From Alligator mississippiensis (lineage: Eukaryota > Chordata > Crocodylia > Alligatoridae): a stretch of DNA of 64,000 bases. Positions 1 to 14,000 of the stretch are shown here, piece by piece. The DNA lies in the NCBI RefSeq assembly GCF_030867095.1, contig NC_081828.1:215481978-215545977 (forward strand). The letters run 5' to 3'. The position numbers and the translations under genes were made by a program. Each line of letters opens with the position of its first letter. The first letter of the stretch is position 1. The notes beneath the pieces were generated by a model. That model was not told where the DNA came from. It saw nothing but the letters and a program-made list of their open reading frames with translations, and made no database searches.

Positions 1-784
1 TATATAAAATGTTTATATATAATGTAAAGAGGTCTAAGCTGGAGGCGAGGCACTGCTACACATGACGTGACTTGCAAAACCATTTAATAAGCCTTCCATT
101 TTCAGTGTAAAATGAAAACGGCACAAACTTGAGAGGTTTCACTGTGTCCCACCCCAGATAGGGGTTAATGTTTTTGCTCTGATAACCAAAAAAAATAGCA
201 AGAGGCCTTCAGCTAAAGACATTCATGGCTTCTTTTTAATCTGCTTGCCTATTCATTAATATGCCTATCCCATGTCAAAGATGTGTGGCGTGGCAGGAAG
301 CATAACTGATTCCATCAGGCCTTACTACCTGTGTAGAGGGAGCCCGGGATGATGAGTGCGGGCTCCCCCTGGACAGAGGAGCATGCTGACAGCGTTCCCA
401 GCTGCGGTGGCTCCTGGACACACATTCAATTAATGGCATGCAAGGAGCAAGCCACAAAGTTATTCCACATTTTTTTTGGAATAACTGTTGTTTATTCCTC
501 CTTTTATCACTTCATTGACTGAACATGCAACTAGATCACAACTTAAGACATGATTAACTAGTTAATCACATCTTAAGGGTAATGTGTGGTGCAGGCCTTA
601 GAGACCAAGAGAAGCTAGCTTGAGTCTTGATAGAAGACCTGACCTATAATACTTGAAGACTGTTGTATATAAGAGCTGGTGATGAACCTGGCACCTATTC
701 ACAGCACATACAATATGCGAGGAGGGCAGAGAAAGAACAAGCTTTATTACATGCTGTTTCAACCAAGGCTCAGCTTGAAGGTAC
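1..784 (-). other. SNAP47 intron, with a 36-bp palindrome
   Basis: This is the intron between exon 3 and the missing terminal exon(s). No piece resembling the final SNARE helix was found on the minus strand. It contains a near-perfect palindrome at 542-577 and a short 9-bp stem hairpin (gggagcccg / cgggctccc) at about 338-368. Confidence 0.7.
542..577. repeat. 36-bp near-perfect palindrome
   Basis: The two 18-base halves pair at 16 of 18 positions around the centre aacta|gtt, with the only mismatches at 549/570 and 550/569. The core ATTAACTAGTTAAT is AT-rich and resembles homeodomain half-sites in inverted order. No target duplication was seen. Confidence 0.75.
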
Positions 785-912
785 CTGTCTCATTTCTTGC
801 GTCTCCGACTCCGAGACCTGCTCTTGCTTTTGGATTTGAACCTGCTTGCTGCTGCCACCTTCTTCTCCTGATGAAGGTCTGGGTTGCGCCACACTTTCAA
901 TAAGCCCAGTGG
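785..912 (-). CDS. SNAP47: SNAP47 coding exon 3
   Basis: A 128-base exon lies between ttctcttttcag and gtaccttc. In the frame set by exon 2 it reads (A)TGLIESVAQPRPSSG, then KQEQVSESETQEMRQ, matching the mammalian stretch ending LSEADTQELTQ. An overlapping minus-strand frame encodes an Arg/Ser-rich tail, but the exon 2 phase excludes it. The exon ends in phase 0, ready for the SNARE helix 2 exon. Confidence 0.88.
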
Positions 913-3900
913 CTGAAAAGAGAAATTCACACAGTCATACACTGCCATCTGCCTGTAGCAAGTGAAAAATACAGGCGAGCCAACCGAGAGAACCGCAGTA
1001 CTGTCCTGCGGGCTTCTCTTGAGAGGCAAATGAAAGTTAAAAGGAGAATCGCCACATCCACAAACCTGCCCTGCCTCCAAAAAAAATAAGGAAAAGAAGA
1101 GAAAATCCTCGTCTACAAAACACTAGTCCCTACTTTGCAGGCTCATTGGGTGTGTCCACACATGTATTTATGCATGCCTAAACTCAATGCTTAAGGCGCA
1201 TTAATGTGATGTAAGCACGTATCTACATGTGGCACGCTAATGCGCATTCAATTTTAGGCACAAAAGTCGCATTAGTGCACATGTAGGCGTGGTAATGTGC
1301 ATTAAGGCAATGCATCTCCAGTGACGCACACCGCATTAATGTGCATTAGCACATCTACACATATGCTAATGCACTTTAATTGCACCTAAACTGGTATGTG
1401 CTTTATGCAGGTATCAAATTTAGGAAGGATTAGCCTAAAATGGCCATTTTTAAGGTGCACTAAGGGTGCACACATATAGACTCACACCCTTAATGGGCCT
1501 TAAAAATAGCTAATGTGCCTTAAATTGGCATGTGTAGAAGCTCCCATTCTGTAAGAACACCATCATCCCCCAACAGGTTCCTTAATATCAAGGGACCAGA
1601 GAGCATTCCTCTTGGTTTTCAGGCAGCTATTTGAACCAGCAGGCATTGGAAGAAAGAAAAACAACACAAAGTGTTTATTTCTAATAGGAAAAGAAAGAAG
1701 TGTTGGCTTTCTTTATGCTTCTTCACTCACTGGCCTGTTCAGTTTGTAACACGTCAGTCCGGAGAACACCTGCGAATCATGTCATCTAAACCTCAGAACA
1801 AAAGGCCAATACTGACGATAACAGCACGCCCCCAGCTACTCAGTGCAGGAGCACGGATTTGACTCCCCAAGCAGCATGCCACCTGTCCTTTATTTAAAGC
1901 CCTGGCTCCTATTGCAATATCTGATCCCTCTCAGCCCAGATCAGTGCTACAATTAAAGGCCATTCTTTGTCATGCAGATTGTCTCGGGGGTTTAGCACCG
2001 AACATAGTTGCGCACGAAGACACTCCAGACATCCCCGAAGAGGTCCCCCCCTTTAAAGGGGCCCTGCGAGCAAAGGAAGCTGCTGCTGCTGGCTATCGCA
2101 TGGCCTGACCTAGCGTGGCACGATGACAACAGCTGCTAGAGACATCAGGACAGAAAGTCAGCCAGTCGGAAGCTGGAGCTCGCTCCGGGCCCAAGGAACT
2201 GGTGCCAAGCTGGCTGGCCGCCTGACAGCACATACGCTACTACTTTGGATAGCATTACTCCTTAATGAAAAAGGAGACAAAAGCTAAACTAAAAGTACAA
2301 AAATCTAAATCCCTTGCAAGTAATTACTGCAAACTCATAATCCCTTGGAATTATTTGGTTATCAGTCTGTTAGTTTCTGGACTTGGACACAGACAAGCAA
2401 CTCATTCACGGTGGGACTGCTTGCACTGTCCAAGCTCCCCTCTTGAATTCTGATCCAAGAGGTATCAAGTATTGTTTTTTTTAAATATTGTTTGCAGTAA
2501 AATTACTACACTTATCATGCTTAAAGAAACATGGAGGGCAGGGGTGGGGAACAAAACCCCTATGCCTATTGCAGCAAATGGCTAGACAAGTCTCTTTGAG
2601 TTTATAAATCACTCAACTGCTGCTTAAAATGAATAAATGCATTTCAAGACAGGAAATCTATGTATTCCGCTCTGATTATCTGCAGAGAGAGACAAAGAAT
2701 AAGGAGACAGGGCAGCAAACTGGACAGAGGAGGCATTCCCACCTGCCTTTGTAATAAGAAAGAGATCCAATTAAATGGAAAGACGGCACGATTCAAAACT
2801 GATCAATGGAAATGGTTTTTCTTCATATAGTTCACATCTTGACGGTGGAGCTCACTGCCATAAGATTTCACTGAACTTAAGAGGCCTCAGAAGGTTTGGG
2901 ACATTCCTATGAAAAGCAAATATACCCCCGATACAACAGCGAAGAGCTTTGGAAGGGGTAAAACCCTCCTGGCTTTAAGGCATAAGGAAATTTCTAAGTA
3001 GTGGGGGTTAAGAGGACACTTCCTCCAGGAACAAGCTACCCCAAAAACACACTACAGGACATCTCACATCTTCTTCTGAAGTAGCTATCACCAGACTTCA
3101 CTGAAGACAGGACTGGATAAGCCTCAAAGTCCAGTCCAGCAGGGTAGAAATCTTACTAAGGAAGAAGCAGCAGGTAACAGTAGGTGGTTAAACACCAGTT
3201 ACAGCTTTGGCCAACAGAATAAGGCTTCACTAGCAGATCCAATGCAATCTGAGAACTGGTTCAACAAAGCAACAGTTTGTATGGGATACTAACTTGCTTT
3301 AGGACCATGTCAATGGTTGTTTTTGGATGGGTATTAAAATGGCAGGGTGTAGGTTGTAGCCGTGTTGGTCTAAGGACAAAGGCAGACAAGGTTCTTTGGG
3401 TAAACCGATATCTTTTATTACACCAACTTAAATAGCTGGAAAACAAAAAATTAGCAAGCTTTCGGGTTTAAAAACCCTTCGTCAGGCTGAGGAAGTCTCT
3501 GCAGCTGGTGTGTGCTTTTCCTGGATGGAATGAATAGTATTAAAATGGCATTATTTTGTACCAAAAATCTGCACAGTCCCGAATACTCAAAACCATGGCA
3601 TGTTATGCGGTAGCATCTGCTGTCAAAGAAGTTGATAAATGTGATGGTATCTCTACAGAAAATCCATGTAGTCTAGGAATTAAAAGCTGACATCCCTTCC
3701 CCCCCTTTAGAAAAAGAAAAAAAGAAAGGCAGTATTTTTTCCATCACAGGAAGGGACGAGAAAAAAAAAAAGAGACTGAAACGCAGTCAGTGACTGCCAT
3801 CTCGTGGCAAGAAGTATTAGTGGCAAAGGATGTGGACTGAACAAACAAGGGAGAAGTTTTGGTGGAGTTGCAGAAGTCAAGATTTCCACAACCTCCAGTT

Positions 3901-5318
3901 GCTCTCACTGGCGTTTCCAACTTAAACAGTGAAAACGCAGGTGGGGAGGGGGGAGGAGAACAACTTTTTCAAACTTACTGACTCAGATGCAAACAGAGCA
4001 GAGTGGTGGGAAATGAGGCAAGTAAGGCTGTATACCTAATTATTTTATGTAACCAGCATTAAGACCATCAGGAACTGAACACCAATTTGCCTGCATAACT
4101 TAGTGCTGAGAAATCAGCAGGTTGTTTTCCCTCCAAGCTGTTGTGCTGACATTTTGGTGCCAGGTGTCCAAGAGTTACTTCCTTAAAAATTAACAAGCTT
4201 TTCCAAGCCTCAGTCCTTGATGACTGGTCAGCAAGGGAACATTTTGCTCCCTGCTGGAATCCAATTTTAGTCTGGTGCACAGCAAGCTTTCTGTCGGCTT
4301 TCTGTTGCAGTTCAATGCTTAAAGTGCTGGGAACGTATCCATTTAACAGGTTTGTTCCTTGGTTAATTATACACTTCAAATCCTCCGGACCCAACTGAGT
4401 CTTACCTACTATTTTAGGATACTAATCTTTATCCCCCCATCATGTTACCCAAGGGTCATCTATGTTTGAAAGGGAATCAGGGTTAACCCCATTTTTCTCC
4501 CACCCAGGTTAAAGAAGCTGGTGCTAGCAGAAATAGCAAGGGGAGAAAGTGCAAATGGCTAACTATATTCTGGCTGTTGTGGAAAAGTTCCTCAGCATTT
4601 GTCTTATAGTAGTTAGACTGAATTAATCTGGTTACTGTTAACCAGTATATGTTAGTGCACAAAAGATTATGGCTTTTAAAATGAGCTCCGTGTTACAGGA
4701 AGCAGAATGAAGGGAGCTCTGCTGCTACATGGTCTGTTATTATTGGGGTCAAGTTTATTGAAGTTGGTGTTTAACACCTTGCCTGTTTTAAGTCCCGCTG
4801 AGCTGGAAGTCAGCAGTTTTAAACAGGCTGTAATTAAATGAATGACAGGTTCAGTGTACAGCTACTTGCTGTGATTGCCATCCAAAAGGAAAAAAGGCTA
4901 GGATACACGCTGGTGAGGCATGGATGGAAAACAACCTTAGTCAAAAGCAAGGCACGAAGGCAATGGACTCGAAACAAAAAGCAACTAAAAAATGTGGACC
5001 AGAAGCTGAAAGAAGCTCACATCCCAGCTCGTCATTTTTTCAAAGCTGCCAGCAGCGAGTTTGGGCAACTCGATTTCTGACTGTCCACCCTGACAAAACA
5101 GTTATCTGTTTCTGAAAAACCCCTTCCCTTTTAGGATGTCTCCAATAAAGCACCCAAAATTCAAACAGCCCATGACTGCAAATGACATGGGATCCTGGTT
5201 TTCTTCAATTTAAAAAAGATCCCCAATTTTCACATTAAAAAAGTAATCCAAAATCCACTTTTTTCCGTGATCACCAATAGGTATATATATACACATATAC
5301 GTGTGCATGTGTACGTAT

Positions 5319-5353
<35 letters not shown>

Positions 5354-7964
5354 GGTGATCATGGAAAAATGTGGATTTTGGGTCGAGTTACTTTTTTTAA
5401 TAGGTTACTTTCTTTGTGTTATTTTTTTCCATGATCAAAATGAAACACCACTATATAAATCGAGACAGAGAGAGAGATATTAGCAGCATTTCATATTGAT
5501 CACAAAAAAAAAAAAAAAGTGGATTTTTGGTTACTTTTTTTTAATTAAAAAATTGGGATATTTTTAAATCAGAGAAAACCAGGATCCCTGCTAATGACTT
5601 CTGAAAAGGTAGGCCTGAGAACAGAAAAATAAATCAAACCCAGGTGAAATCATAATCCAAGCATATTCAGCGCAAGTTTGCCCATATCATCTCCATCTCC
5701 ACACCCCACCCCTTGCCCTCGTACACAAGTGCCAGTTCCCCTCAAAGCTGGCAGACGACGATCTCTTCCTATCAAAGCTTTCTTTGTTATCGTTGGCTTG
5801 ATCTCATCTCCGTTAGACTATGCCAAGAGTGGGAAGAGACTGGCACTGTAAGACCTACATAGCGTTCCTCTAAGTTTTGTCAACAATTAAAGAATGTTGT
5901 TTGTCGACAAACCGACTTCCTGGCAGATCGCTTTGTTTCTCATTTACCTGCCTGCCAAATGGAACTGCCCAAATCCGCCTGGGGGGACTTCCTCGTGGAG
6001 ACAAATCCCAACGCATCCTCCAGAAACTGGATCTTCTTGCTAAACTGCATTTCCAAGATCGGGATGGCGTTTGGCATCTTTGCTGACAGCAGCTGGTAAG
6101 AGATGTCTGGCTTGCCAATAAACCTCTGACGAACGCTGATCTCATATGGCGTATGCACTTTGATATCATCTACGTCTTTCAATTCGAACCGGTGAATGAC
6201 CTGAGAATTGCAGTCACTGATTTCCAAGCCAGAAACCAGGAGCGTGAGTTTTCCTGGCTTGACGCTAGCGTCTGTTCTGTGGGTGATGATAACTGGGATC
6301 CTGAGAAGAACTTCCGCTTGGTTCTTCGAGTTGGAAATTGTGGCAGTTTCCTTTGGCTTTGTTTCCAGTGGCGATTTCCAGAGTTTGCTGCTAAACGGCC
6401 ACCAAGAAGGAGATTCGAGTTCAGTCAACAATCTAGTGATGAAAAGCATAACGTAAAAAGAAAGCAAGTCAGTGGACAGTCCATGCCATCCTCTTAATCC
6501 AAAGCAAATTAACTGTTTTAACTAAGGAGAAAAACACTAGAAAACAGATTTTATTCTTACAAGCATTTAAAAAAAAAAAAATCACTTTGCATGTTAGAGC
6601 ATTAAACATCAAAAGATCTCTAAACACTATAAAAAAAATAGCTAAAAGCCTTGACACCCCTTAAGCGAAACAGAATTACACAGACCTATCACCAGGGATC
6701 CTGGTTTTCTCCTATTAAAAAACAAAACAAAACACAAAAAACCCAATTTTTGTTTAAAAAAAACAAAACCCCAAAAATCCACATTTTTCCCTGTGATTAA
6801 AATGAAACACCATTATAGCTATATTAGTGGTGTTTTATTTTAATCATGGAAATAGGTGGATTTTGAGTTACTTTTTTTAAAACTGAAAATTGGGGATTTT
6901 TTAAAATCAGAGAAAACCAGGATCCCTGTCTATCACACTCTGAATCCAATCCTCTGGCAAAAGCAATTGCTTTTGGCAAAACCCATTTATTCTCGTGCCA
7001 ACAATGTCCTTTACCTTAAATTCCATTTTATTCAATTTAGAAAGTGGAAAATTCAAGAGAGAAGCTGCCCAAGACAGGTCCATGTCAGAGATGGAAACTG
7101 AACCAGGGAATCAAGACTCCTACTTTGGACTATGGTGTTTGAGTTTGTTATCCACCAACAAAAGGGCTGAGTTTTGCTCAAAGTTTGAGAATTGGTGGGT
7201 AGAAACGGGAGAAGATGCTCCTCATGCATTTTCCCCTCAATGAGATTTGTTCTTTTTTTGACATCTTTTTCCAAACGGGCTATTCCCTCACCATTAGCCA
7301 CTGCCTTTTAAACATAAAAGGGGGAGAGTAGAAGGGTATAAGACCAATCTCCCCTCCACTGCCTATGATAGACCCTACCAATGAAGGGAAGAGATGTTCA
7401 AGTCCTCCCCCATTTGGGAGAATAGGTCAAAATATAAGGTCATACAAAAGTAGGGCTGGAAGGGACTTCACAAGCTCATGTAGTCCAGTCCCCTCTGCTC
7501 AAGGCAAAATCATCCCAAATGAAAAATGTTGCAATGAAGACGTGCAACACCTTCACATGCATAGTAAGTGCACAATGGATGGCATTTACTACTGAAAAAC
7601 TTCAAAAGACATCTTGAAACAACAACTCACTTTACAAGCTTTACTAGTTTATTGGAATTTGTGGGGGACGATTTTGAATTAACGTGTTTGTTGCTTTTTC
7701 TGTCCTCTGGCAGAGGTGCCACCCAATGAAGCGACACACTGTGCTGGGGCTATCCTGGTACGGATGTTTTAAAACAGGCACTTGCACAAGTAGAAACGCC
7801 GTTGAGAATTCAAGACCCTGATTAGTTTGGCAGCAGACCCAGTTTAAAAGAGGAATATTCACTGAATATTCTTTGTTCACTAGCCATCAGACTTCTACTC
7901 AAGATTCAAACCCTGCCCAGGGGGTAAAAAACAAAATTTAAAATTTAAAATAAAATCAAGCTAC

Positions 7965-8014
<50 letters not shown>

Positions 8015-11000
8015 GAATAGATACTGGGAACTGAATTTATGAATAAAAAAATGGTAGTTCAAAAAACTGTTGCAAGAACCTGCACCCAACTACAATACAA
8101 CCATCGTGTATTGACATACGTAGCATGGAAGATAAAGCAATGGACCAGGAGCTTCTGGCTGACTACGGAGGTACAGTAAAACTCCTCAAACAAAAAATGC
8201 ACTGAGAGAGATGCAGTAGGCTTTGAAGCAAGAGAAGTCAAAAGTTTCACACAATTGCTGCTTTAGAGCCCATGATGTTGCAGGCAGAGAAGAACTGGGC
8301 CTGCAAGTGCACTCAACCTCCCCAGATTAAGGCCGGGGTGCCGCAAGTCTGATTTATGATCACAATATGCAGTACTAAACCTACTGTAGGGTTGGAGCAA
8401 CTCTTCTTGGCTTCTTGAGAGCTCACTGATAGTGCAAACTGCAGGATCAGGGCTGGGGATTTTCCTTAGAGCTGGGACCTAATCTTGTATCTAAAGCACC
8501 TTGTAGTCCAGGAACAAACAGATAAACTCGCTGGTCTCTGCAATACCTTGCTTGCATGTCAAACTTATCTTTGCCCCCTGAAACCTCTATGCTCAGGCAC
8601 GAGAGCAACATTTGGTGTATTGTATATTATGTTGTAGATATAAGAAGACAATGCAGCAAAATCCACGTTATATATACCCGGGTCTTTTGCAAACCACACA
8701 ATTCATGGCCAGTTCCCAAATGTAGGGTGAGCTGCTCAACTGTTTAATGTGGCTTCTATTTTAAAGGGTGTGCTTGTTTCTTCACACAGCTGGAGCATCC
8801 CAGCTGGCCCCAATAGCTGCTTGGGGCTGTAGATACCCCAGGCTGGTTCAGAGCGGTGGACCTGGGGGTGGGGGAGTCACTGGTGCACTTGCACCTTCCC
8901 TTGATTCCTGCTCCACCCAAATTGGGTGGTTGTAGCCTTTCTAGGTAGGCAGTACTGAGCGAATCTAATGACTTAATGGCTCATTATAACCTATTCCCTT
9001 CCCCACTCTTCATTAACGACCCTCTCTTCTTTTTAAAGGTCTTGATGTTCCACCAATCAAGCCATCCTTTGCTCTGCAATTCTGCCGTCCGTTAGCTCCT
9101 CCTGGCAACAAAGCTCCTATTTCACAGCCCTGCAGATCATTTTCAACATGTTCTAAGGGAGTTGGATTTGCTTTCGCTTCAATATGAAACAGAATAATAC
9201 AGCCCAAGGCCCCTAGCATATTAGTCAAGTGCCTAATTTATGTTTAACTGCAGAAAAATGTGCATGTCATAGATTTCAGACACATTAGGGCTGGAAGGGA
9301 CTTTGTGAGATTCACTGGGTCTAGCCCCCTGCCCAAAGGGCAGGAGGCAGCTAGGGTCGGATGACCCCAGAAAGATAGCTGTTGTTTTGTGTGTGATAAG
9401 GGATCCTGGTTTTGTCAGATTTTTAAAAATCCCCAATTTTCAGTTTAAAAAGAATAATCCAAAATCCACATTGTTCCATGATTAAAATTAAATGCCACTA
9501 AATCTATATATATTAGTGGCGTTTCATTTTAATTATTGAAAAATGTGGATTTCGGGTTACTTTTTTTTTAATTGAAAAATTGGGGATTTTTTATTTATTT
9601 ATTTATTTTTTAAAATCAGACAAAACCAGCATCCCTGGTGATGATGTGCCTCACCATCTGCACCTCCCCTTTCTGAAATTCTAGATCTAGCCCATGTTGG
9701 TTCACAAACCTTCATTTGCACAGAGGGCAAAAAAATCTAACTTCATAAAATATCTGGGCTCTGCCATCATCCAAAAATGTGTTACACGTGGGCAAGGTGA
9801 GATCAGTCTGAGTTTTGAGCGTTTACAGACGCTGCTGTGTGCTTCTTGTATTTAATAATGAAGTTCTGTTCCTTAGCAAAAAGAAAGCAAATTAACATAC
9901 TGATCTCTTTACTGCTTTAATAGGGTGCCTCCATAGTACAAAACTTTCACAGCCACCAATACTCCAGAATAAAGAGCAACACAAAAATCACCATTGCCAA
10001 CAGATTAGTCCATAGTCCTTTAAAAAGTATCTTAGCTCTTAGAGTCCAAATTTCACACATCTTAAGGTCAGAAAGGACCTTATAATCTTCTTGTCTGACC
10101 CGCTGCATAAGGCAGGCCTGGAAACTGAAACAAAATTTGTTGCATTGACCCCACAGCAGTTGCTTAATTTAGAGTTTATCACCAAAACAAACGAAGAAAC
10201 TAAACCCCACCACCCAACCTGGGTTCGGAGTTCAAGTCAGGCAGACTTCAATAGACCCCAGATAATTGTTCTAATAGTTCAGTGATTCTCATCAGAGTAC
10301 TGCAGCACCCTGGGGTGCCTTAAGATCCTTTCAAGGGTGTTGCAAGGATGCTGTATACTATTAGCACTGTAAGGTATGCAAACATGATTCACAAGATAAA
10401 CCAGAGATTTAAAAAAGGAATGCGTAGCGGTAAAAATATTCTCTCCTGCTGTGATCTTTCTGAGTTCTCTGCAAGGGAAGAATTGCTCCAGTATTTTTTG
10501 TAGTCAAAAAACAAGTGAAAACAAAGAGGTGGCATTTTCTGAGGTGTGCCTTGAGTCTAAAAAGGTTGAGAGTCACTGCAATAGTTAAATATAAATCACT
10601 GATAATAATATCCTCACATACTCTGCATAGCCCAAAGAAATTTATTCTAAATCAACAAGAATTAGTAATAAGTCCAGGGAACCTGGTTTTCTCCGATTTT
10701 TAAAATAAAAAAATTGAAGATATTTTTTTAAGGTAGCCCCAAATCCAGTTTTCCGTGATTAAACTAAACATGTTTAGTATACCGATATCAATATAGCAGC
10801 GTTTCATTTTAAATCATGCAAAATGTGGATTTTGGGGTACTGTTTTTTAAACCAAAAATTGGGGATTTTTTTTTTTTTTTAAATCAGAGAAAGCCAGGAT
10901 CCCTGGTAATAACAGTTTCAAAAAAATGGGCCTGAAAGTATCCCTTATTAAAGAACTATCCCTCTAATAAGGTTTCACTGAAATCCTCCTGGTTTTTATA

Positions 11001-14000
11001 CATGTGCAGTATAAATATACTCACAGCAAAGCCAACACAGGGGTTTCCTTGCAACCCAGGAAAGTTAAAATTAATAGATCAAAATCTGCTCAACTTCTCA
11101 AGATGCACACTCTTGAGCTGAAATCAAGCATGGACACTTTCATCACATGATTATTTTTCAAAAACCAGGATTAAAACAGATACTTTCTTTCAGCTGTCAT
11201 TTCTCATTGGTGTGCCTCAGTTTTTCTGTCCAAGACACGGGGATAAAGACACTGACCTGTAAAGTGCTTTGGGATCTACTGGTGAATACTGCTAAGACCT
11301 AGGTAAAAAAGTGGCAAGTAAATAGCAACGTTTATAGTACTTCAGGATGTATAATTCTAATAGGATGATCAAAACACATGTTTAATGTGTTAATTACTGA
11401 AAACAACGGGGTCTGCTAAAGCGTACCTACTAAGTCTCTATAGAAGAAAAGTCCAGCTACACAAATAGTGATAGTCTAGGAGCATAAGATCAGTGAAATA
11501 TCACCTAGGTATAAAACTAGATCTAGCAAACCTGTCATGTCTAGTCAAAAGGGATTATTTTCTATCTAGAATGAATGATTTCATTACTATTTTATTTTAG
11601 GTTTCTAGAAGGCACCTCTGATCCATCTGCTTACTGGAGACAGTCATTCATCCTCTCAAGTTCCTTTAAAAAGTAATGAAGCGATCAGGGTGCAATTCAT
11701 CCATTTACGCAGGTGATCGCTGTCCCTCAAAAATCGCTCCTAACTTGGAATTTTAAATAGGGTTTAAGTAGTGCAAAAGCCTTGTGGGTACAGAGATGAA
11801 CATCATCCTATACTCCCTTTGGTGAAGGTAGAGGCTGGTCTGTTGGCTCGTGTGATACCCCATAGTGGCCAAGCTACCTGCCCCACTCCGCCCAACAGGG
11901 ATAGCAAATGCCTCACTGCCCCACCTTAATGGATGTTGTAAGTCTACCTTAGGAGGCGATTCCCAATCCCCAAGCATGCCCACCAGATCCCCACTTGGCA
12001 TAGCTTCACCTATTGGCCAAGCCCCAGTCCAGCTCATAGCAACGGACCCAAAATCCACTACTGCTCCATGCCCCACTGGCACCTGTCCCACTAACAGATC
12101 CCCATCAGTGCCCTCAAGACACTAACTCACCTTAGGGGCATGAACTGTGGCCTCCAGCCTTCTCCATAGCCGTGCCCACTCCACACAGGTCTTACTCTCA
12201 ATTCATTCGCCAGCTTGCCAGACCCCTGGTCCTACTAAGGCACTATTTATTTCTCTGGGCTCTGGGCACCATCTTGATTTTACCCCTGCCTTAGCCTGTC
12301 TTACTCTGCTCAGCCCTTGGCCTGGGGCCCCTTCACACCCCCTACCCCTTTGCAGGTCCTGAAATGCAGCATGCCCCAAACATCCTGCTGCATGGCCTCC
12401 AAATCTCCACTGCAGCCACAACCGGGTCCTCTGCTCAGGAACAGTCACCAGCAAGCCGTTTCCCACTTGCTATGCCGCTGCAAAAGCTTCTTCCCCCTGC
12501 TCCCTCCCAGCCTCTTGGACTCCTTTCCAGGCTCGCAGCTTCTGCTCCTTTCCAGCCCAAGCTGGCAGGAGCTCCCCTCCTTGCAGAGTTCAGAGCCACA
12601 CTGGTCCTTCTGCCCAGGTGTATATCCCCCAAGCTCCTCTTCTTCTGATCAGGTGCCCCCCTGACCAGCCGCAGGTGCGCCTGCCCTTTCAGCTTAATGA
12701 GCAGCCTACTGTTGTTTCTCTGGCTAAGCTGCTATGGTTTTCTTCCTGCCTCCCCTGAGCTCTACCCTACTGTTTTATTGCTAGGGAGCAGGTACTTACA
12801 ACCCTAAAGATCCCTGGTTGCTTCCTACAGCCAGCCCCTGTTTAGCCGCCCGCACCTGCCTGTGGGTCATGTCTGCTGTACTCTCTAATGCCTTAAACAG
12901 GATCCTCTGCCTCCCTGTTGCAGTTTGCTCTTCTCCCCAGGAAAAAATCCTTATGGGCATGATCAAGACCTCTTGCAGAAGACTCAGAAGCGATGACTAC
13001 CATGTACTTCAACATCTTAAGTGTTCTACATTGGGCAATACCAAAACTGTTGCTCTCTTGTGAGGGCAACATCCAAAGCTGATATTGTTCGTGCAACCCC
13101 ATTTATCCAGATGGCAGAAAATATGAAAGGGTTAATGCAAAACAAATATATCAAGGTCTCCTTCTGCACAGGACCCCATAAACACTGAAAATAGCATGCG
13201 AGAAAGATGATCTACACAGCTACTACTCACACAGCAACTTTCAAAAGAGGGCAACTGGCCGAGAGTCGAAAGTTCTCGGTTTCCCTCATCTCTGGCCATT
13301 CAAGTAAGAATGTACCGTAAGAGTCAACTGACATTATAATCATTATTTCAGATTTAGCCACTGATCAGAATTAATATTTTGTTTCCCTGTATTACAAGCA
13401 TGATTTCTGCTTGTATTTCTACAGTTGCACGAAAACCAAACGAAAAATTAAACGAACAATGAAAGAGTCCCCAAAAAGTAAGGTGGGGACTTAAAACACG
13501 ATTCAGTTAAAGATTGTTATGTGCTGTAAAAGATGTCAGCTAAACCCTAAAAAAGAATCTCAACTAACATTTGTTTGTCTTCCTTTATTCTCCTCCCAGC
13601 TGTAAATCCAAGATTCAAAAACTTGTTTTTCAGATCCAGGAAGACAAAATAATACCTCCCAATGCATCTAAATCAAAAATCTAAACAAGCATCTCTTCCA
13701 AAAACAATGAAGGCGTATTTACCTTCTGGATCATTGTTTGTTACTACATATATAGCTTTAAAATCTGCTTCCGAAGCCTACAGTTTCTTTGGCTTCTCAT
13801 TAAAGGATGTAAAGAATATCATCATGGATCATTAGGAAATCAACACTTTCCCTTATACCCAACATCCTTTCAAAAACAGAGGCTTCATCCAAAAGAAACT
13901 AGTTTGAACTCCATTATATCAGTTGCTTTATGCAACTCTGCCTTCCAGAAGTAACTCTGTAGGAGATCATCTTCAGGGATCCTGGTTCTCGCTAATTAAA

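Noticed and set aside
790-1080. Arg/Ser-rich 96-codon minus-strand frame resembling a splicing-factor tail
   Set aside because: The same exon borders read in the phase fixed by SNAP47 exon 2 give the conserved TGLIES...ESETQEMRQ sequence; the RS frame is a shadow.
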